From NCBI GenBank assembly GCA_035512775.1, contig DATKDI010000055.1:1-64000 (forward strand): a stretch of DNA of 64,000 bases, read 5' to 3'. A program made the position numbers and the translations under genes. This document shows, one piece after another, positions 1 to 8,675 of the stretch. The stretch's first letter is position 1. Every line of letters starts with the position of its first letter. This stretch comes from JAJNBA01 sp035512775 (GTDB taxonomy: Bacteria > Actinomycetota > UBA4738 > HRBIN12). Under the pieces are notes generated by a model. The model saw only the letters and a list, made by a program, of their open reading frames with translations, was not told the DNA's origin and ran no database searches.

Positions 1-768
1 CGCGCCGGACGACTCGGCCTGGTCGCGGTGCTGACGCACCGCTGCCCAGACCTCGTCGACCCCTTCGCCCCTGGCCGCCGTCGCCATGAGGACGGGTGGA
101 TCCCAGTCACGTGCGGCGCCCAGGTGCAGCATCTGCCGGAGCTCCTTCGCGACCTCCGGCGCGCCATCGCGGTCCGCCTTGTTCACGACGAAGACGTCCG
201 CCGCTTCGAGGATGCCGGCCTTCGCCATCTGCACCGCGTCGCCCATCCCCGGCGCCATCACCACGACGGCGGTATCGGTGGCTGCCGCCACGTCGACCTC
301 GGCCTGGCCGACCCCGACCGTTTCCACGAAGATCACGTCGTAGCCTGCCGCGTCGAGGATGCGAACGGCCTCGGGCGCGGCGAGCGCCATCCCGCCGAGG
401 TGGCCGCGGGTCGCCATCGACCGGATGAATACGCCGGGATCGACCGCATGGTCCTGCATCCGTACGCGGTCCCCGAGGAGCGCGCCTCCCGTGTACGGCG
501 AGGTCGGATCGACGGCGAGCACGGCGGCGCGGAGATCCTCTCCTCGCGCGATGCGCACCAACTCACCTGCGAGCGTCGACTTCCCGACACCCGGGGCCCC
601 GGTCAGGCCGATCGTCGTCGCTCCCCCGGTCTTGCCGTAGATGCCGGCGGAGAGGTCCGCGAGCTCGGGGGCGTCGTCCTCGACCGCCGAGATCGCGCGG
701 GCGACGGCGCGACGGTCACCGGCCAAGACCCCTTCGACCAGCGCCGCGACGTCCATCACGTCGTTCAC
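1..768 (-). CDS. meaB: MeaB/ArgK-type GTPase (methylmalonyl-CoA mutase chaperone), 3' part missing
   Basis: G3E-family P-loop GTPase that loads or protects adenosylcobalamin on methylmalonyl-CoA mutase in the cytoplasm. The reverse-strand reading contains the Walker A GAPGVGKS, the family signature DPTSPYTGGALLGDR, a VETVGVGQ segment and the guanine-specificity motif NKAD. Only the first 256 codons are present; the family is usually about 310-330 residues, so the C-terminus lies left of the window. The GTG at 768 overlaps the upstream prsW stop by 4 nt (GTGA); an ATG at 756 is the alternative start. It is the last visible gene of the murA-led string. The mutase genes themselves are not in the window. 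Confidence 0.93.
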   Translation of the reverse strand, partial: MNDVMDVAALVEGVLAGDRRAVARAISAVEDDAPELADLSAGIYGKTGGATTIGLTGAPGVGKSTLAGELVRIARGEDLRAAVLAVDPTSPYTGGALLGDRVRMQDHAVDPGVFIRSMATRGHLGGMALAAPEAVRILDAAGYDVIFVETVGVGQAEVDVAAATDTAVVVMAPGMGDAVQMAKAGILEAADVFVVNKADRDGAPEVAKELRQMLHLGAARDWDPPVLMATAARGEGVDEVWAAVRQHRDQAESSGA

Positions 769-1991
769 CCTAGCGGTCCATCCGCTCCAGGCCGACCGCT
801 CTCGACCGCGGATGCGCCGCCGGGGATCGCCTCCAACGCATCGCGGATCGACCGGCACACGGCGCGTTGGCGGATGAGCGCGGGATCGTCCTCGGAGGCC
901 ACGCGGGATCGCACCATCGCCAGGTTCACCTGCTCACGCTGGAGGCGCTTCAGCAGGTTGGCGGCGCGATCGCCCGCTCGCCGCCGCAGCTCGCGCCGAG
1001 CCTGGAACCGACGTCGCGGGCGCTCGAGGATCGCCAACTCCTGGGGGGTTACGGATCCCTCGTCGATCTCCGAAACGAGGCTTTCGTGCAGCCACCGGCG
1101 CTCCCGCTCGTGTGCGAGCCGGACCAAGAGCACCACGAACAGCAGGAGCGGCAACCCCTTGACGGCCGTGGCCACCGGGATCAGGAACCATTCCCCTCCC
1201 TCCCACGGATGCGGCGGGAAGAACTCGAGGATCGGCGAATTCCAGAGGAAGTGGCCCAAGACGGCGGCGCCCGCCAGCAGACCGGCGGATCGCACCCGAT
1301 CGCGGAGGGGACGGTCGTCGCGGCGGGTCGTGACGATCCCGATCGCCATGCCGACCAACCCCGTGTACAGCACGTGGGAGTACAGACCGCTTGCGATGAC
1401 GCGGACGAAGAACCCTTGCAACACGCCCTCGACGTCACCACCGAAGACCGCGATGAAGTAGAAGACATTCTCGACGATCATGAATCCCAAACCGCAGAGG
1501 GCGCCGTACACGAACCCGTCCATCACGTCGTCCACCTCGTCGCGTGCGATCAGGACGATCAGGACGACGCCGACCCCCTTCAGGATCTCCTCGACGAACG
1601 GCGCCGTGAGCGCCGCCGTCCATCGGGTCGCGAACTCGGGTCCTCCGAGACGGGCGATGACGATCCCCCATCCGGCGTTCCCGATCGCGGACAGAGTGGT
1701 CGCGGCCACCGCCCCCCAGACGAACGCCGCCGCCAGCAACGGGATCGGCTCCCGCTCGTACAGATCCAGCAGAGAGATGAGCACCGCGACCGGAGCGGCG
1801 TACAGGAGGACGAGCCCCCAGGACAGGGCCCAGCCGCTCGGCGACATCTCGCGGAACAGGTTCTGCTCCCCGATCGCCACGACCCCGGTCAGCGTGACGA
1901 CCAACGTGTACAGCCAGAACGCGGGCAGCCGTGGCTGGAGGAACCGCGCGTGGTGAAGGGGCGAGCGTGAGAGGGAGAGAAGACGAGCCAC
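765..1991 (-). CDS. PrsW family intramembrane glutamic/metallo-protease
   Basis: 408-residue polytopic membrane protein of the PrsW family. Members cleave transmembrane anti-sigma factors (B. subtilis PrsW on RsiW); the substrate here is unknown. Visible motifs are the EExxK box at residues 134-138 (PFVEEILKG), an ENVFYF helix near 174 and an HxxxN helix near 247-251. About eight hydrophobic helices occupy residues 25-300, followed by a basic, Arg-rich cytoplasmic tail of about 90 residues. It starts with GTG directly after the TGA of the upstream unknown gene and its own stop overlaps meaB. Family call is firm; role is inferred only. Confidence 0.88.
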   Translation of the reverse strand: MARLLSLSRSPLHHARFLQPRLPAFWLYTLVVTLTGVVAIGEQNLFREMSPSGWALSWGLVLLYAAPVAVLISLLDLYEREPIPLLAAAFVWGAVAATTLSAIGNAGWGIVIARLGGPEFATRWTAALTAPFVEEILKGVGVVLIVLIARDEVDDVMDGFVYGALCGLGFMIVENVFYFIAVFGGDVEGVLQGFFVRVIASGLYSHVLYTGLVGMAIGIVTTRRDDRPLRDRVRSAGLLAGAAVLGHFLWNSPILEFFPPHPWEGGEWFLIPVATAVKGLPLLLFVVLLVRLAHERERRWLHESLVSEIDEGSVTPQELAILERPRRRFQARRELRRRAGDRAANLLKRLQREQVNLAMVRSRVASEDDPALIRQRAVCRSIRDALEAIPGGASAVESGRPGADGPLG

Positions 1992-2624
1992 TCAGACCAC
2001 CTCCGTCCGGGCGATCATGGCGACGAGCTCCTCGGAGATCAGCTCGAGCTGACCCTGAGGTGCCCACCCGTCGAACACCGCGCCGTTGCCGGACGGGGCG
2101 ACCACGACCGTGACCGATCCCTCGAGGGCGGCTCCGGTCTGCGGTTGCGAACCGATGTAGCCGAAGCGAACGGCCTCCATGCCGGTCGGCAGCGTGATCC
2201 GCTCCACCAGGCCGGAGACGGCCAGGCGCTCGAGCTGGCTCGTGAGGACCGCGGTGGCATAAAGATCCGCCAGCTCGAGCGCGTCACCGCCGACGCCCGG
2301 GAGCGCGAGGAGATCGAGGGCGCCGCTGCCGCGCGTGAGCTGCGCGAACTCGCCCGTGATGACGCCGCCCCGAGGCAACGGCACCGTGGCCTGCTCGCGG
2401 CGAACCACTTCCCAGCCGGGGAGCGGACGGAGACGGAGCACGTTCGCGAGCGCGACCGGCTGGACCTCCGGCGCCGGGAGCGTCTCCGCGACGACGAACC
2501 CGCCGAGGACGGTCACCGACATCACGAGCGTGACGAGCACGGTGGGCAGCCAGCGCCGGGCCGGCCGGAACGCGCCGGCAGTCGCGTCTGGCCGGACGGG
2601 CACATCGGGCGAGGGTCGGATCAC
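1992..2624 (-). CDS. Unknown protein with one N-terminal membrane anchor
   Basis: 210 residues. A short polar, basic N-terminus is followed by one hydrophobic segment (about 28-48) and then a soluble domain, so the protein is probably membrane-anchored with its C-terminal part outside. I do not recognise a family. The body is rich in alternating strand-like stretches and may be a small lipid- or protein-binding fold, but no catalytic motif is visible. It overlaps the SCP2-like gene upstream by 4 nt (GTGA) and abuts prsW. Because prsW proteases need a membrane-anchored substrate, this neighbour is a possible client; that is inference from position only. Confidence 0.7.
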   Translation of the reverse strand: MIRPSPDVPVRPDATAGAFRPARRWLPTVLVTLVMSVTVLGGFVVAETLPAPEVQPVALANVLRLRPLPGWEVVRREQATVPLPRGGVITGEFAQLTRGSGALDLLALPGVGGDALELADLYATAVLTSQLERLAVSGLVERITLPTGMEAVRFGYIGSQPQTGAALEGSVTVVVAPSGNGAVFDGWAPQGQLELISEELVAMIARTEVV

Positions 2625-3046
2625 GCGCTTCGTCCGGCGTCGGCGACGGACAACAGCTTGGTGAGTCGCGCGAGCCGCAGCGGGTGACGCAGCAGCCCTC
2701 GGATGCGCAGGCGCCGTCCGAGGAGGGCCCCCACGATCGCGCGGCCCTCCCGGCTCCGCACGTCGGGCAGGCCGAAGCGGAGTGGCGCCGTCGTGAGCTC
2801 GAGCAACCGTCCCGACTCCGCTCTGATCGCGAGATGCGCGTCGGGGACGTTCCCGTCTCCCACTCGCACCTCCTCGGGCGCGATCCGAAGGAACACCGTG
2901 ACATCGGCGTCCGATGCGTCCAGCACCGCGACCGACGGTCGGAGGAGTTCGCGTCGCGCGGGATCGCGGGCGAGATTCTGGTCGATGAGGTCGCCAACCA
3001 TCGACGCGAGCCCGCTCGGCTCGGGGCCGACCACGGTGACCTTCAC
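2621..3046 (-). CDS. Small SCP2-like protein (family tentative)
   Basis: 141 residues, no signal or membrane segment. The C-terminal half (about 70-130) shows a pattern reminiscent of sterol-carrier SCP2 domains: a strand, then 'GRRLRIRG' and a helix carrying LARLTKLLSV. A comparable GKLRVRG motif is in the SCP2 protein two genes upstream. The GTG start at 3046 overlaps the alcohol dehydrogenase stop by 4 nt. If the family call is right it would bind a hydrophobic ligand or present it to the neighbouring dehydrogenase; it could equally be an unrelated small protein. Confidence 0.6.
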   Translation of the reverse strand: MKVTVVGPEPSGLASMVGDLIDQNLARDPARRELLRPSVAVLDASDADVTVFLRIAPEEVRVGDGNVPDAHLAIRAESGRLLELTTAPLRFGLPDVRSREGRAIVGALLGRRLRIRGLLRHPLRLARLTKLLSVADAGRSA

Positions 3047-4083
3047 GGTTCCAGTACGACCTTGGTCGCCTCGCGGCGATCGAACAACGCGTAGCCCTCG
3101 GCCGCGTCCTCCAGTGGCAGTCGATGGCTGATCAAGGGAGTGGGATCGACCTCACCTCGTTCGAGAGCCGCGGTCGCCCGCTCCCACCAGGCGAGGACCG
3201 GCGTGAGCCCCGCGAACCGGACGGTGAGGGCGCGCGACCAGTAGGCGCCGAGCTGCATCTGGGTCGTCTCCGACGAGTAGACCCCGAGCACCACGACGGT
3301 GCCGCCCCGACGCACCGCGTCGATCGCCCCTTCGAACGCGGACGGGTGCCCCACCGCATCGATGACCACGTCGGCACCCCGGCCATCCGTCGCCTCGGCG
3401 AGCGCCGTCACGGGGTTCCGCTCGTCCACGTGCACGGGGATCGCCCCCGCCGCCGCGGCGAGCGCGAGCCGCCCCGGCTCGCGGTCGAGCGCGTAGATCG
3501 TCGGCGCCCCGAGCGCCCGCAACCCTTCGACGGTGCAGAACCCCACCGGTCCGCAGCCGAGCACCGCGACGACGTCGTCCCGTTCGGCCTCGGCGAGCGA
3601 CGCACCGTAGAAGCCGGTGGTCAAGACGTCGCCCACGAAGACGCCTGCCTCGTCGTCCACGGCGTCGGGGAGCTGGAGCAGGTTGATGTCGGCGTTCGGG
3701 ACGCGCAGCTGTTGAGCCTGCGCCCCCGGGAGCGCCCCTCCGAAGATCCCATAACCGAAGATCGCATCGTCGTCGCAGAGAGCCGACTGCCCGTTCCCGC
3801 AGAACCAGCACTGCCCGCAGGCGATGTTGAATGCGACCGCGACGCGATCACCGATCTGCATGCGCTCGACGGCTCCACCGACCGCTTCCACGACGCCGAC
3901 CGCCTCGTGACCGAGTGGCTCGCCCGGCTCCATCGGGGCTTTGCCGTGGAGCAGGTGCAGGTCGCTCCCGCAGATCGCGGTTCTCGTGACTCGCACGATC
4001 GCGTCACCGGGAGCCGCGATCTCCGGATCGGGCAGATCGGTCACGCGGACGCGGCCCACGCCGTCGAAGACGACGCCGCGCAT
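3043..4083 (-). CDS. Zinc-dependent medium-chain alcohol dehydrogenase
   Basis: 346-residue MDR-family dehydrogenase, cytosolic, oxidising an alcohol (or reducing a carbonyl) with NAD(P). Catalytic zinc ligands are Cys38 (AICGSD) and His59/Glu60 (GHE). The structural zinc lobe is intact with Cys89, Cys92, Cys95 and Cys103. The Rossmann signature is GCGPVG near residue 176, and an Asp (ALDRE) at the end of beta-2 favours NAD over NADP. Full length for the family. It lies between two SCP2-type genes, overlapping one by 4 nt and the other by 1 nt, which suggests a hydrophobic substrate, but the substrate cannot be assigned. Confidence 0.92.
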   Translation of the reverse strand: MRGVVFDGVGRVRVTDLPDPEIAAPGDAIVRVTRTAICGSDLHLLHGKAPMEPGEPLGHEAVGVVEAVGGAVERMQIGDRVAVAFNIACGQCWFCGNGQSALCDDDAIFGYGIFGGALPGAQAQQLRVPNADINLLQLPDAVDDEAGVFVGDVLTTGFYGASLAEAERDDVVAVLGCGPVGFCTVEGLRALGAPTIYALDREPGRLALAAAAGAIPVHVDERNPVTALAEATDGRGADVVIDAVGHPSAFEGAIDAVRRGGTVVVLGVYSSETTQMQLGAYWSRALTVRFAGLTPVLAWWERATAALERGEVDPTPLISHRLPLEDAAEGYALFDRREATKVVLEP

Positions 4084-4514
4084 CAGCGCTGGTCGGGGCC
4101 ATCGTCGGGGAAGGTCGTGTCCACCTGGCCGGCGATGTACGCGAGCTCCTGCGTGCCCCTCACGTAGCGGAGGATCTTCGGCAGATCACCCCGGACCCGG
4201 AGCTTCCCCTGGACCAGCCCCCTGATGGGCTCGAGGTCTCCGTGGATCACGTCCTTCCACCGCGAGTACGGGGCTCGGACCGCGAACTCGGCGGCCGCGG
4301 ATCTCTCCTCGTCGACGAGGCCGCCCCCGCGGCATCCCCCGTGCCAGAGGTCGAGGAGCCCGTGCACATCCTCGGCCAGGCCCTTGTCCGGTTCCGCATC
4401 GATCTGGATGACCACATCGCCTTCCCAGGTGGCGGCGAACCCCGCGTACTCCTCCGAGGCGTTGATCGCTTCGATGAACGCCTGGAACCAGTCCTCGGTC
4501 GGGAACTCCGGCAC
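4083..4514 (-). CDS. SCP2 sterol-carrier domain protein
   Basis: 143-residue soluble protein made of a single SCP2-type domain: strand-rich N-terminal half with WEGDVVIQID, then the helix/strand unit EPIRGLVQGKLRVRGDLPK near residues 95-115. Such domains bind acyl chains, sterols or other lipids and often sit next to dehydrogenases. GTG start at 4514, one nucleotide after the TGA of the CPBP protease gene; its own stop overlaps the dehydrogenase ATG by one base (TGATG), indicating translational coupling. The ligand is unknown. Confidence 0.78.
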   Translation of the reverse strand: MPEFPTEDWFQAFIEAINASEEYAGFAATWEGDVVIQIDAEPDKGLAEDVHGLLDLWHGGCRGGGLVDEERSAAAEFAVRAPYSRWKDVIHGDLEPIRGLVQGKLRVRGDLPKILRYVRGTQELAYIAGQVDTTFPDDGPDQR

Positions 4515-4515
4515 G

Positions 4516-5292
4516 TCAGACCTCCCAGCCCGCGATGATCGAGACCACCGCGATCAGATTGAAGACGGCGTGGCCGGCGATGCAGGCAAGGAGGTTCCGC
4601 CGGGTCCAGTAGATCCACGCGAGGCCGAGCCCCGTGCCGACGTGCGTGATCCCGAGGGCGAGGACGTCCAGTCCGTCGCCCGGCGTCAGGAGATGGAAGG
4701 CGCCGAACGCGACCGCCGAGACGATCGCGCCGACCCAGAAGCCACTCCGATCCGCGATCGAGCGGAACAGGAGCCCCCTGAAGACGAACTCCTCGAGCAC
4801 GGGAGCCGCGATCACGGCGAAGATCGCGAAGCTGACGAGGCCCCACGCCGTGAGGTCGGGATCGATCTGCGCGGGAAGCTCGACCGACTCGTCGGTGGCG
4901 CCGCGCAGGACGAAGACGACACCGGTGGCCACGATCGCCGATGCGATGCGCACCACGATGCCGAGGCCCGCCCCCGCGGCGAGCTCGATGACGGCCCGCG
5001 ACCGATCCGGCCACCCGATGATCTCGGCCCAGGCCGGGTGCGCCCTCCGCAGCCACGCGATGAGCACGACCATCGTGACCGTGTTCGAGACGATGCCGAG
5101 GAAGAGGGCCTCTCCCCCGATCGGCCCGGTCGTCTCGGGGTCGAACAGGGCCAGCAACGGCAGCGTGGCGAGCCCTCCCGCCAGCCAGGCGAGGAGGACG
5201 GCGATGAGCGCCTCCCACCATCGCCAGGTCGCCTTCGCCGGCAGGTCCTCGACGAACGGCCCGTCGGGCCGCGGGGGCACGTACGCGCTCAT
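4516..5292 (-). CDS. CPBP family intramembrane metalloprotease (CAAX-protease-like)
   Basis: 258-residue polytopic membrane protein with about seven or eight helices. The three family motifs are present: EExxxR at residues 167-172 (LEEFVFR), FxxxH ending at His200 (FGAFH) and HxxxN at 241-245 (HAVFN). These residues form the proposed membrane metal site in Rce1/Abi-type proteases. The ATG at 5292 overlaps the stop of the upstream gene by 4 nt (ATGA), which decides the start; the open frame runs further upstream only because it lies over another gene. Substrate is unknown. It is the second intramembrane protease of this operon, after PrsW. Confidence 0.87.
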   Translation of the reverse strand: MSAYVPPRPDGPFVEDLPAKATWRWWEALIAVLLAWLAGGLATLPLLALFDPETTGPIGGEALFLGIVSNTVTMVVLIAWLRRAHPAWAEIIGWPDRSRAVIELAAGAGLGIVVRIASAIVATGVVFVLRGATDESVELPAQIDPDLTAWGLVSFAIFAVIAAPVLEEFVFRGLLFRSIADRSGFWVGAIVSAVAFGAFHLLTPGDGLDVLALGITHVGTGLGLAWIYWTRRNLLACIAGHAVFNLIAVVSIIAGWEV

Positions 5293-6959
5293 CGGGCCAT
5301 CATCCTCCGGGCGGAGTCGAGCGACACGTCGATGAGACCGGACAACCCGAACCCGAACGCGAACCCGACAGCCGCGGCGCCGGTGTCTTCGGCGAAGTAG
5401 GCGACGATCGAGCCGAGCGCGATGACCAGCAGGGCATCGCGCCATGCGTCGTGCCCCTCGAAGCTGTGCGCGATCACCGTCGGCGGGCGGAGCACGACGA
5501 CCAGCAGGACCAGCGTGCCCACCACCGGTATCAGCGCGAGCGGATTGTCCACGATGAGATCGAGCCCCACACCGAGACGCTCGAGCTGTCGCTCGACGGC
5601 TCCCATGACGCCGTCGGTCTCCTCCAGGAACGCGGTGACGTGGGTGGACCGGTCGGTCAGGTACCGGTGCATCAGCGCGACCGCGGCCGTCCCGACTGCC
5701 GCGACCGCCCCCGTGATCACGACGATCAGCCACCACGAGCGGCGGCGGCGGACCCCGAGCCACATGCCTGCGGCTGCGAAGAGCGTGATCGCCGCGCCGA
5801 AGTTCGAACCGGTCCACGGCGACCCGGCGACGACGGCGCATGCCGCGAGGAGCAGGACGCCGGAGCCGACGCGGATCCGATGCGCGAGGAACATCGCGGA
5901 CCCGAGCACGATCCCGATCTCGATGTTGGGCATCCCGAAGAAGCGGCCGCCGTCCAACTGCCCGCCGCCCGCGAGCGGGGTGACGGCCGCGGGCCAGCCG
6001 AGCGCCGCCTCGATCCCGAGGATGACGAGGATGACGGCCCCGCAAGCCGCGAGGGCGACGAAGATGCCTCGGCGCGCCTGCATCCACCGGGTGAAGGCGA
6101 CACCGGCCACCATCACCGCCAGCAGGAACGGCACGACGGTCGCGTAGGTGAGAGACGGCAGGTGACCCACGAGCAGGAGGCCGACGGCGAGCCACGGCAA
6201 CGAGCCCGCCAGCGCGCCGGCGACGGCGAGGGTGCGGGGGGACACGCGTTGACGGAACGCCAGCGCGAGGACCCCCGCCAGGCCGAAGAGCAACATCAGC
6301 CCCCACGCTGCGGCGGCGACCGGCACGGCGAGCCGGCGCTGCTGGAGGTAGCGCTCATAGAGATCCAGTGGCACCGGCTCGTCGGTGGGTCTCATCGGCG
6401 CGCCGGCGTCGTACGGCAGGCCAAGCCACTCGGCGACGGTCGCTGCCGGGTCGACGTCGGCGACGACACCGGCTCGGCGAGTGGAGCCGGAGGTGAGCGC
6501 ACGGGGCTTCCCCGTCGCTTCGAGTAGCTCGGCAGGATCTCCCCAGGCGGCGATCACGGTACCGAGCTCATCGCCGTCCGCGGCTGACGCCGCGGACGGC
6601 GACACCGAGATGATGAGCAGCAACAGTGGAGCATCGGCGGTACGGAGTTCCTCCGTGACCGTGCGGGCTGCCTCCGACGGTTGCGCGGTCGCCAGGTCGA
6701 CGTACGTGAAGGGGAGTCTCCCGACCCCTCGGGCAGGAAAGAACGTGTCCGGGAATGTCTGATGCACGTCGCTCCGCCCGTTCATCAACGCAGCGCCGCC
6801 GTTCGTCGCTACCGCCCGGAGCTCGTCCACCGCCAAGAGATCCGGCAGGGACGCGCCGTCGAGGATGATCACGATGGCGTCCGAGCCTTCGCTCTGCGCG
6901 TGCGCAGGATGCGCGGCGAAGAGCGAGATCGTCAGCCCCGCGAGGAGGGCCTTCCTCAC
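5289..6959 (-). CDS. Secreted-domain plus polytopic membrane protein with degenerate phosphatase-like N-domain
   Basis: 556 residues. A signal peptide (1-21, ending AHA) is followed by an extracellular domain of about 190 residues whose first strand DAIVIILDGAS resembles the metal-binding start of alkaline-phosphatase-superfamily enzymes. The remaining 340 residues hold about 12 membrane helices, interrupted near 330-345 by a conserved-looking loop GGGQLDGGRFFGMPN. The usual downstream His/Asp ligands of the phosphatase fold are not obvious, so the domain may be inactive. I cannot name the family. Start GTG at 6959 overlaps the murA stop by 4 nt, so it is probably co-translated with murA and may act in the envelope. 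Confidence 0.75.
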   Translation of the reverse strand: MRKALLAGLTISLFAAHPAHAQSEGSDAIVIILDGASLPDLLAVDELRAVATNGGAALMNGRSDVHQTFPDTFFPARGVGRLPFTYVDLATAQPSEAARTVTEELRTADAPLLLLIISVSPSAASAADGDELGTVIAAWGDPAELLEATGKPRALTSGSTRRAGVVADVDPAATVAEWLGLPYDAGAPMRPTDEPVPLDLYERYLQQRRLAVPVAAAAWGLMLLFGLAGVLALAFRQRVSPRTLAVAGALAGSLPWLAVGLLLVGHLPSLTYATVVPFLLAVMVAGVAFTRWMQARRGIFVALAACGAVILVILGIEAALGWPAAVTPLAGGGQLDGGRFFGMPNIEIGIVLGSAMFLAHRIRVGSGVLLLAACAVVAGSPWTGSNFGAAITLFAAAGMWLGVRRRRSWWLIVVITGAVAAVGTAAVALMHRYLTDRSTHVTAFLEETDGVMGAVERQLERLGVGLDLIVDNPLALIPVVGTLVLLVVVLRPPTVIAHSFEGHDAWRDALLVIALGSIVAYFAEDTGAAAVGFAFGFGLSGLIDVSLDSARRMMAR

Positions 6960-8224
6960 GGGAGGCGGACGAGCTCGGGATCCCGCCTGACCTCGGCGCC
7001 GAGCGCGGTGAGCTTCGCATCGAAGTCCTCGTAGCCCCGATCGACGTGGTCGATGTCGGCGATCTCGCTCACGCCGTCCGCGGTCAGTGCCGCGATGGCC
7101 ATCGCGGCCCCCGCTCGGATGTCCATCGCCCGAACCGGCGCCGCGGACAGCTGCTCGACGCCGCGGATCACGGCGTGGTGACCCTCGGTGCGGATGTCCG
7201 CGCCCATCCGGCGCAGCTCGTCGACGTACATGAACCGCCCCTCGAAGACGTTCTCGGTGGCGATGCTCGTGCCGTTCGCCGTGGCGAGCATCGCCAGCAG
7301 GATCGGCTGGAAATCGGTGGCGAGCCCCGGATAGGGCAGCGTGACGAAATCGGCGGCACGCGCACGCTCGGCTTGTCGTACCCGGAGTCCTCCGTCCGTC
7401 ATCCGTATCTCAGCACCGCCTTCCGCGAGCTTCTCGAGGAACAGCTCGAGATGGTCCGGGCGGGCAACGTCCAGTACGACGTCGCCGCGGGTCGCGACCG
7501 CCGCCGCGGCCCACGTGCCGGCCTCGATCCGATCGGGGATCGCCGTGTGGTCGGCCGGCCGCAGCTCCTGGACCCCCACGACCTCGATCGTCGCGGAGCC
7601 GGCGCCGCGGATCCCCGCGCCCATCGCGACGAGGTAGGCCGCCAGATCCGCGATCTCCGGCTCTCGGGCGGCATTGTCGATCGCCGTGACGCCGTCGGCG
7701 GTGACCGCCGCCATCATCAGGTTCTCGGTGGCCCCCACGCTCGGATAGTCGAGGGTGATCGATGCGCCGGTCAGGCCGTCGGCCCGCGCGACCAGGAACC
7801 CGTGCTCGGCGACGATCTCCGCGCCCATCCTCCGGAGCCCGTCGAGATGGAGATCGATGGGACGCGAGCCGATGTTGTCGCCGCCAGGCATCGCCACGCG
7901 AGCCTCGCTGGTTCGAGCGAGCAGCGGCCCGAGGACGGCGATCGAAGCGCGCATCCTTCGGACGAGCTCGTACGGCGCTTCGACCGAGGAAAGGTGTGTC
8001 GCGTCAACGACGACGCCCCCTTCTTCCCACGAGACCGCGGCCCCGAGGTGCTCGAGGACCTCGCCCATCGTGAAGCAGTCCAGGATGCGAGGAACGTTGC
8101 GCAGGACCGAACGACCCGGTGCGAGCAGCGAGGCGGCCATGAGCTTGAGGGCGGAGTTCTTGGCGCCCGAGATCCGGACGGAGCCGGTGAGACGGGCGCC
8201 GCCCGTCACGAAGAGGCGGTCCAT
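6956..8224 (-). CDS. murA: UDP-N-acetylglucosamine 1-carboxyvinyltransferase MurA
   Basis: 422 residues, full length. Transfers enolpyruvate from PEP to UDP-GlcNAc, the first committed step of peptidoglycan synthesis, in the cytoplasm. The conserved Lys22-Asn23 pair (SGAKNS) and the active-site loop are present, but the loop reads PGGDNIGSRP with Asp116 in the place of the Cys that fosfomycin alkylates in E. coli (Cys115). The same substitution is known in mycobacterial and chlamydial MurA and confers intrinsic resistance. A TACGAT box 7 nt before the ATG suggests its own leaderless promoter, independent of the ATPase operon upstream. Confidence 0.97.
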   Translation of the reverse strand: MDRLFVTGGARLTGSVRISGAKNSALKLMAASLLAPGRSVLRNVPRILDCFTMGEVLEHLGAAVSWEEGGVVVDATHLSSVEAPYELVRRMRASIAVLGPLLARTSEARVAMPGGDNIGSRPIDLHLDGLRRMGAEIVAEHGFLVARADGLTGASITLDYPSVGATENLMMAAVTADGVTAIDNAAREPEIADLAAYLVAMGAGIRGAGSATIEVVGVQELRPADHTAIPDRIEAGTWAAAAVATRGDVVLDVARPDHLELFLEKLAEGGAEIRMTDGGLRVRQAERARAADFVTLPYPGLATDFQPILLAMLATANGTSIATENVFEGRFMYVDELRRMGADIRTEGHHAVIRGVEQLSAAPVRAMDIRAGAAMAIAALTADGVSEIADIDHVDRGYEDFDAKLTALGAEVRRDPELVRLP

Positions 8225-8231
8225 GAGAGGA

Positions 8232-8237
8232 ATCGTA
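8232..8237 (-). promoter_or_regulatory. -10 box TACGAT for leaderless murA
   Basis: TACGAT on the minus strand ends 7 nt before the murA ATG, placing the start of transcription at or next to the start codon. No good -35 hexamer and no Shine-Dalgarno sequence is visible. The match to TANNNT is clear; activity is inferred. Confidence 0.5.
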
Positions 8238-8255
8238 CCGGCGCGAGCGCCGCCG

Positions 8256-8276
8256 GCCGCTCGACGTGCGAGCGGC
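8256..8276 (-). terminator. GC hairpin between atpC and murA
   Basis: An 8-bp perfect stem (GCCGCTCG/CGAGCGGC) with a 5-nt loop begins a few bases after the atpC stop. It is followed by more GC-rich sequence and no T run, so it may be a weak or Rho-assisted terminator that separates the ATPase operon from murA. Confidence 0.4.
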
Positions 8277-8282
8277 GCCGCG

Positions 8283-8675
8283 CTAGCCGGTCAGCGCGAG
8301 ACGGGCCTCGGCCCTGGCGATCTCGGTCTTCGCGTGCTCGTCGTCGTCGGCGGGGCCCGACCGCAGCTGCTCGAGCCGTCGTTGGACCGCGTCCACGTCG
8401 ATCTCGCCCTCGAGCTGGGCGTTCGTCGCGAGGACGTCCACCCTGGTTGTGCCCTCCTCGCTGGAGACGTGGAGGAATCCCCCGTCCACGACCGCCTTCA
8501 GCCAGGTGCCGTCCTCCTCCTGCACCTGGAGAGGCCCGATCGCGAGCTGCACGAGCAGGGGGGCATGCCCGGTAAGGATCCCGACGTCGCCGTCCACGCC
8601 GTGCGCGACGACCTCGGTCGCCTGGCCCGCCCAGACCTCGCGTTCGGGTGTGACGACGTGGACCTCGAGGGCCAC
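8283..8675 (-). CDS. atpC: F-type ATP synthase epsilon subunit
   Basis: 130 residues; central-stalk subunit that couples gamma to the c-ring and can inhibit hydrolysis. It shows the N-terminal beta-sandwich (EVHVVTPEREVW, GDVGILTGHAPL) and a C-terminal helical pair rich in Arg and Glu. The GTG start overlaps the atpD TAG by one base. Last gene of the ATPase operon. Confidence 0.95.
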   Translation of the reverse strand: MALEVHVVTPEREVWAGQATEVVAHGVDGDVGILTGHAPLLVQLAIGPLQVQEEDGTWLKAVVDGGFLHVSSEEGTTRVDVLATNAQLEGEIDVDAVQRRLEQLRSGPADDDEHAKTEIARAEARLALTG

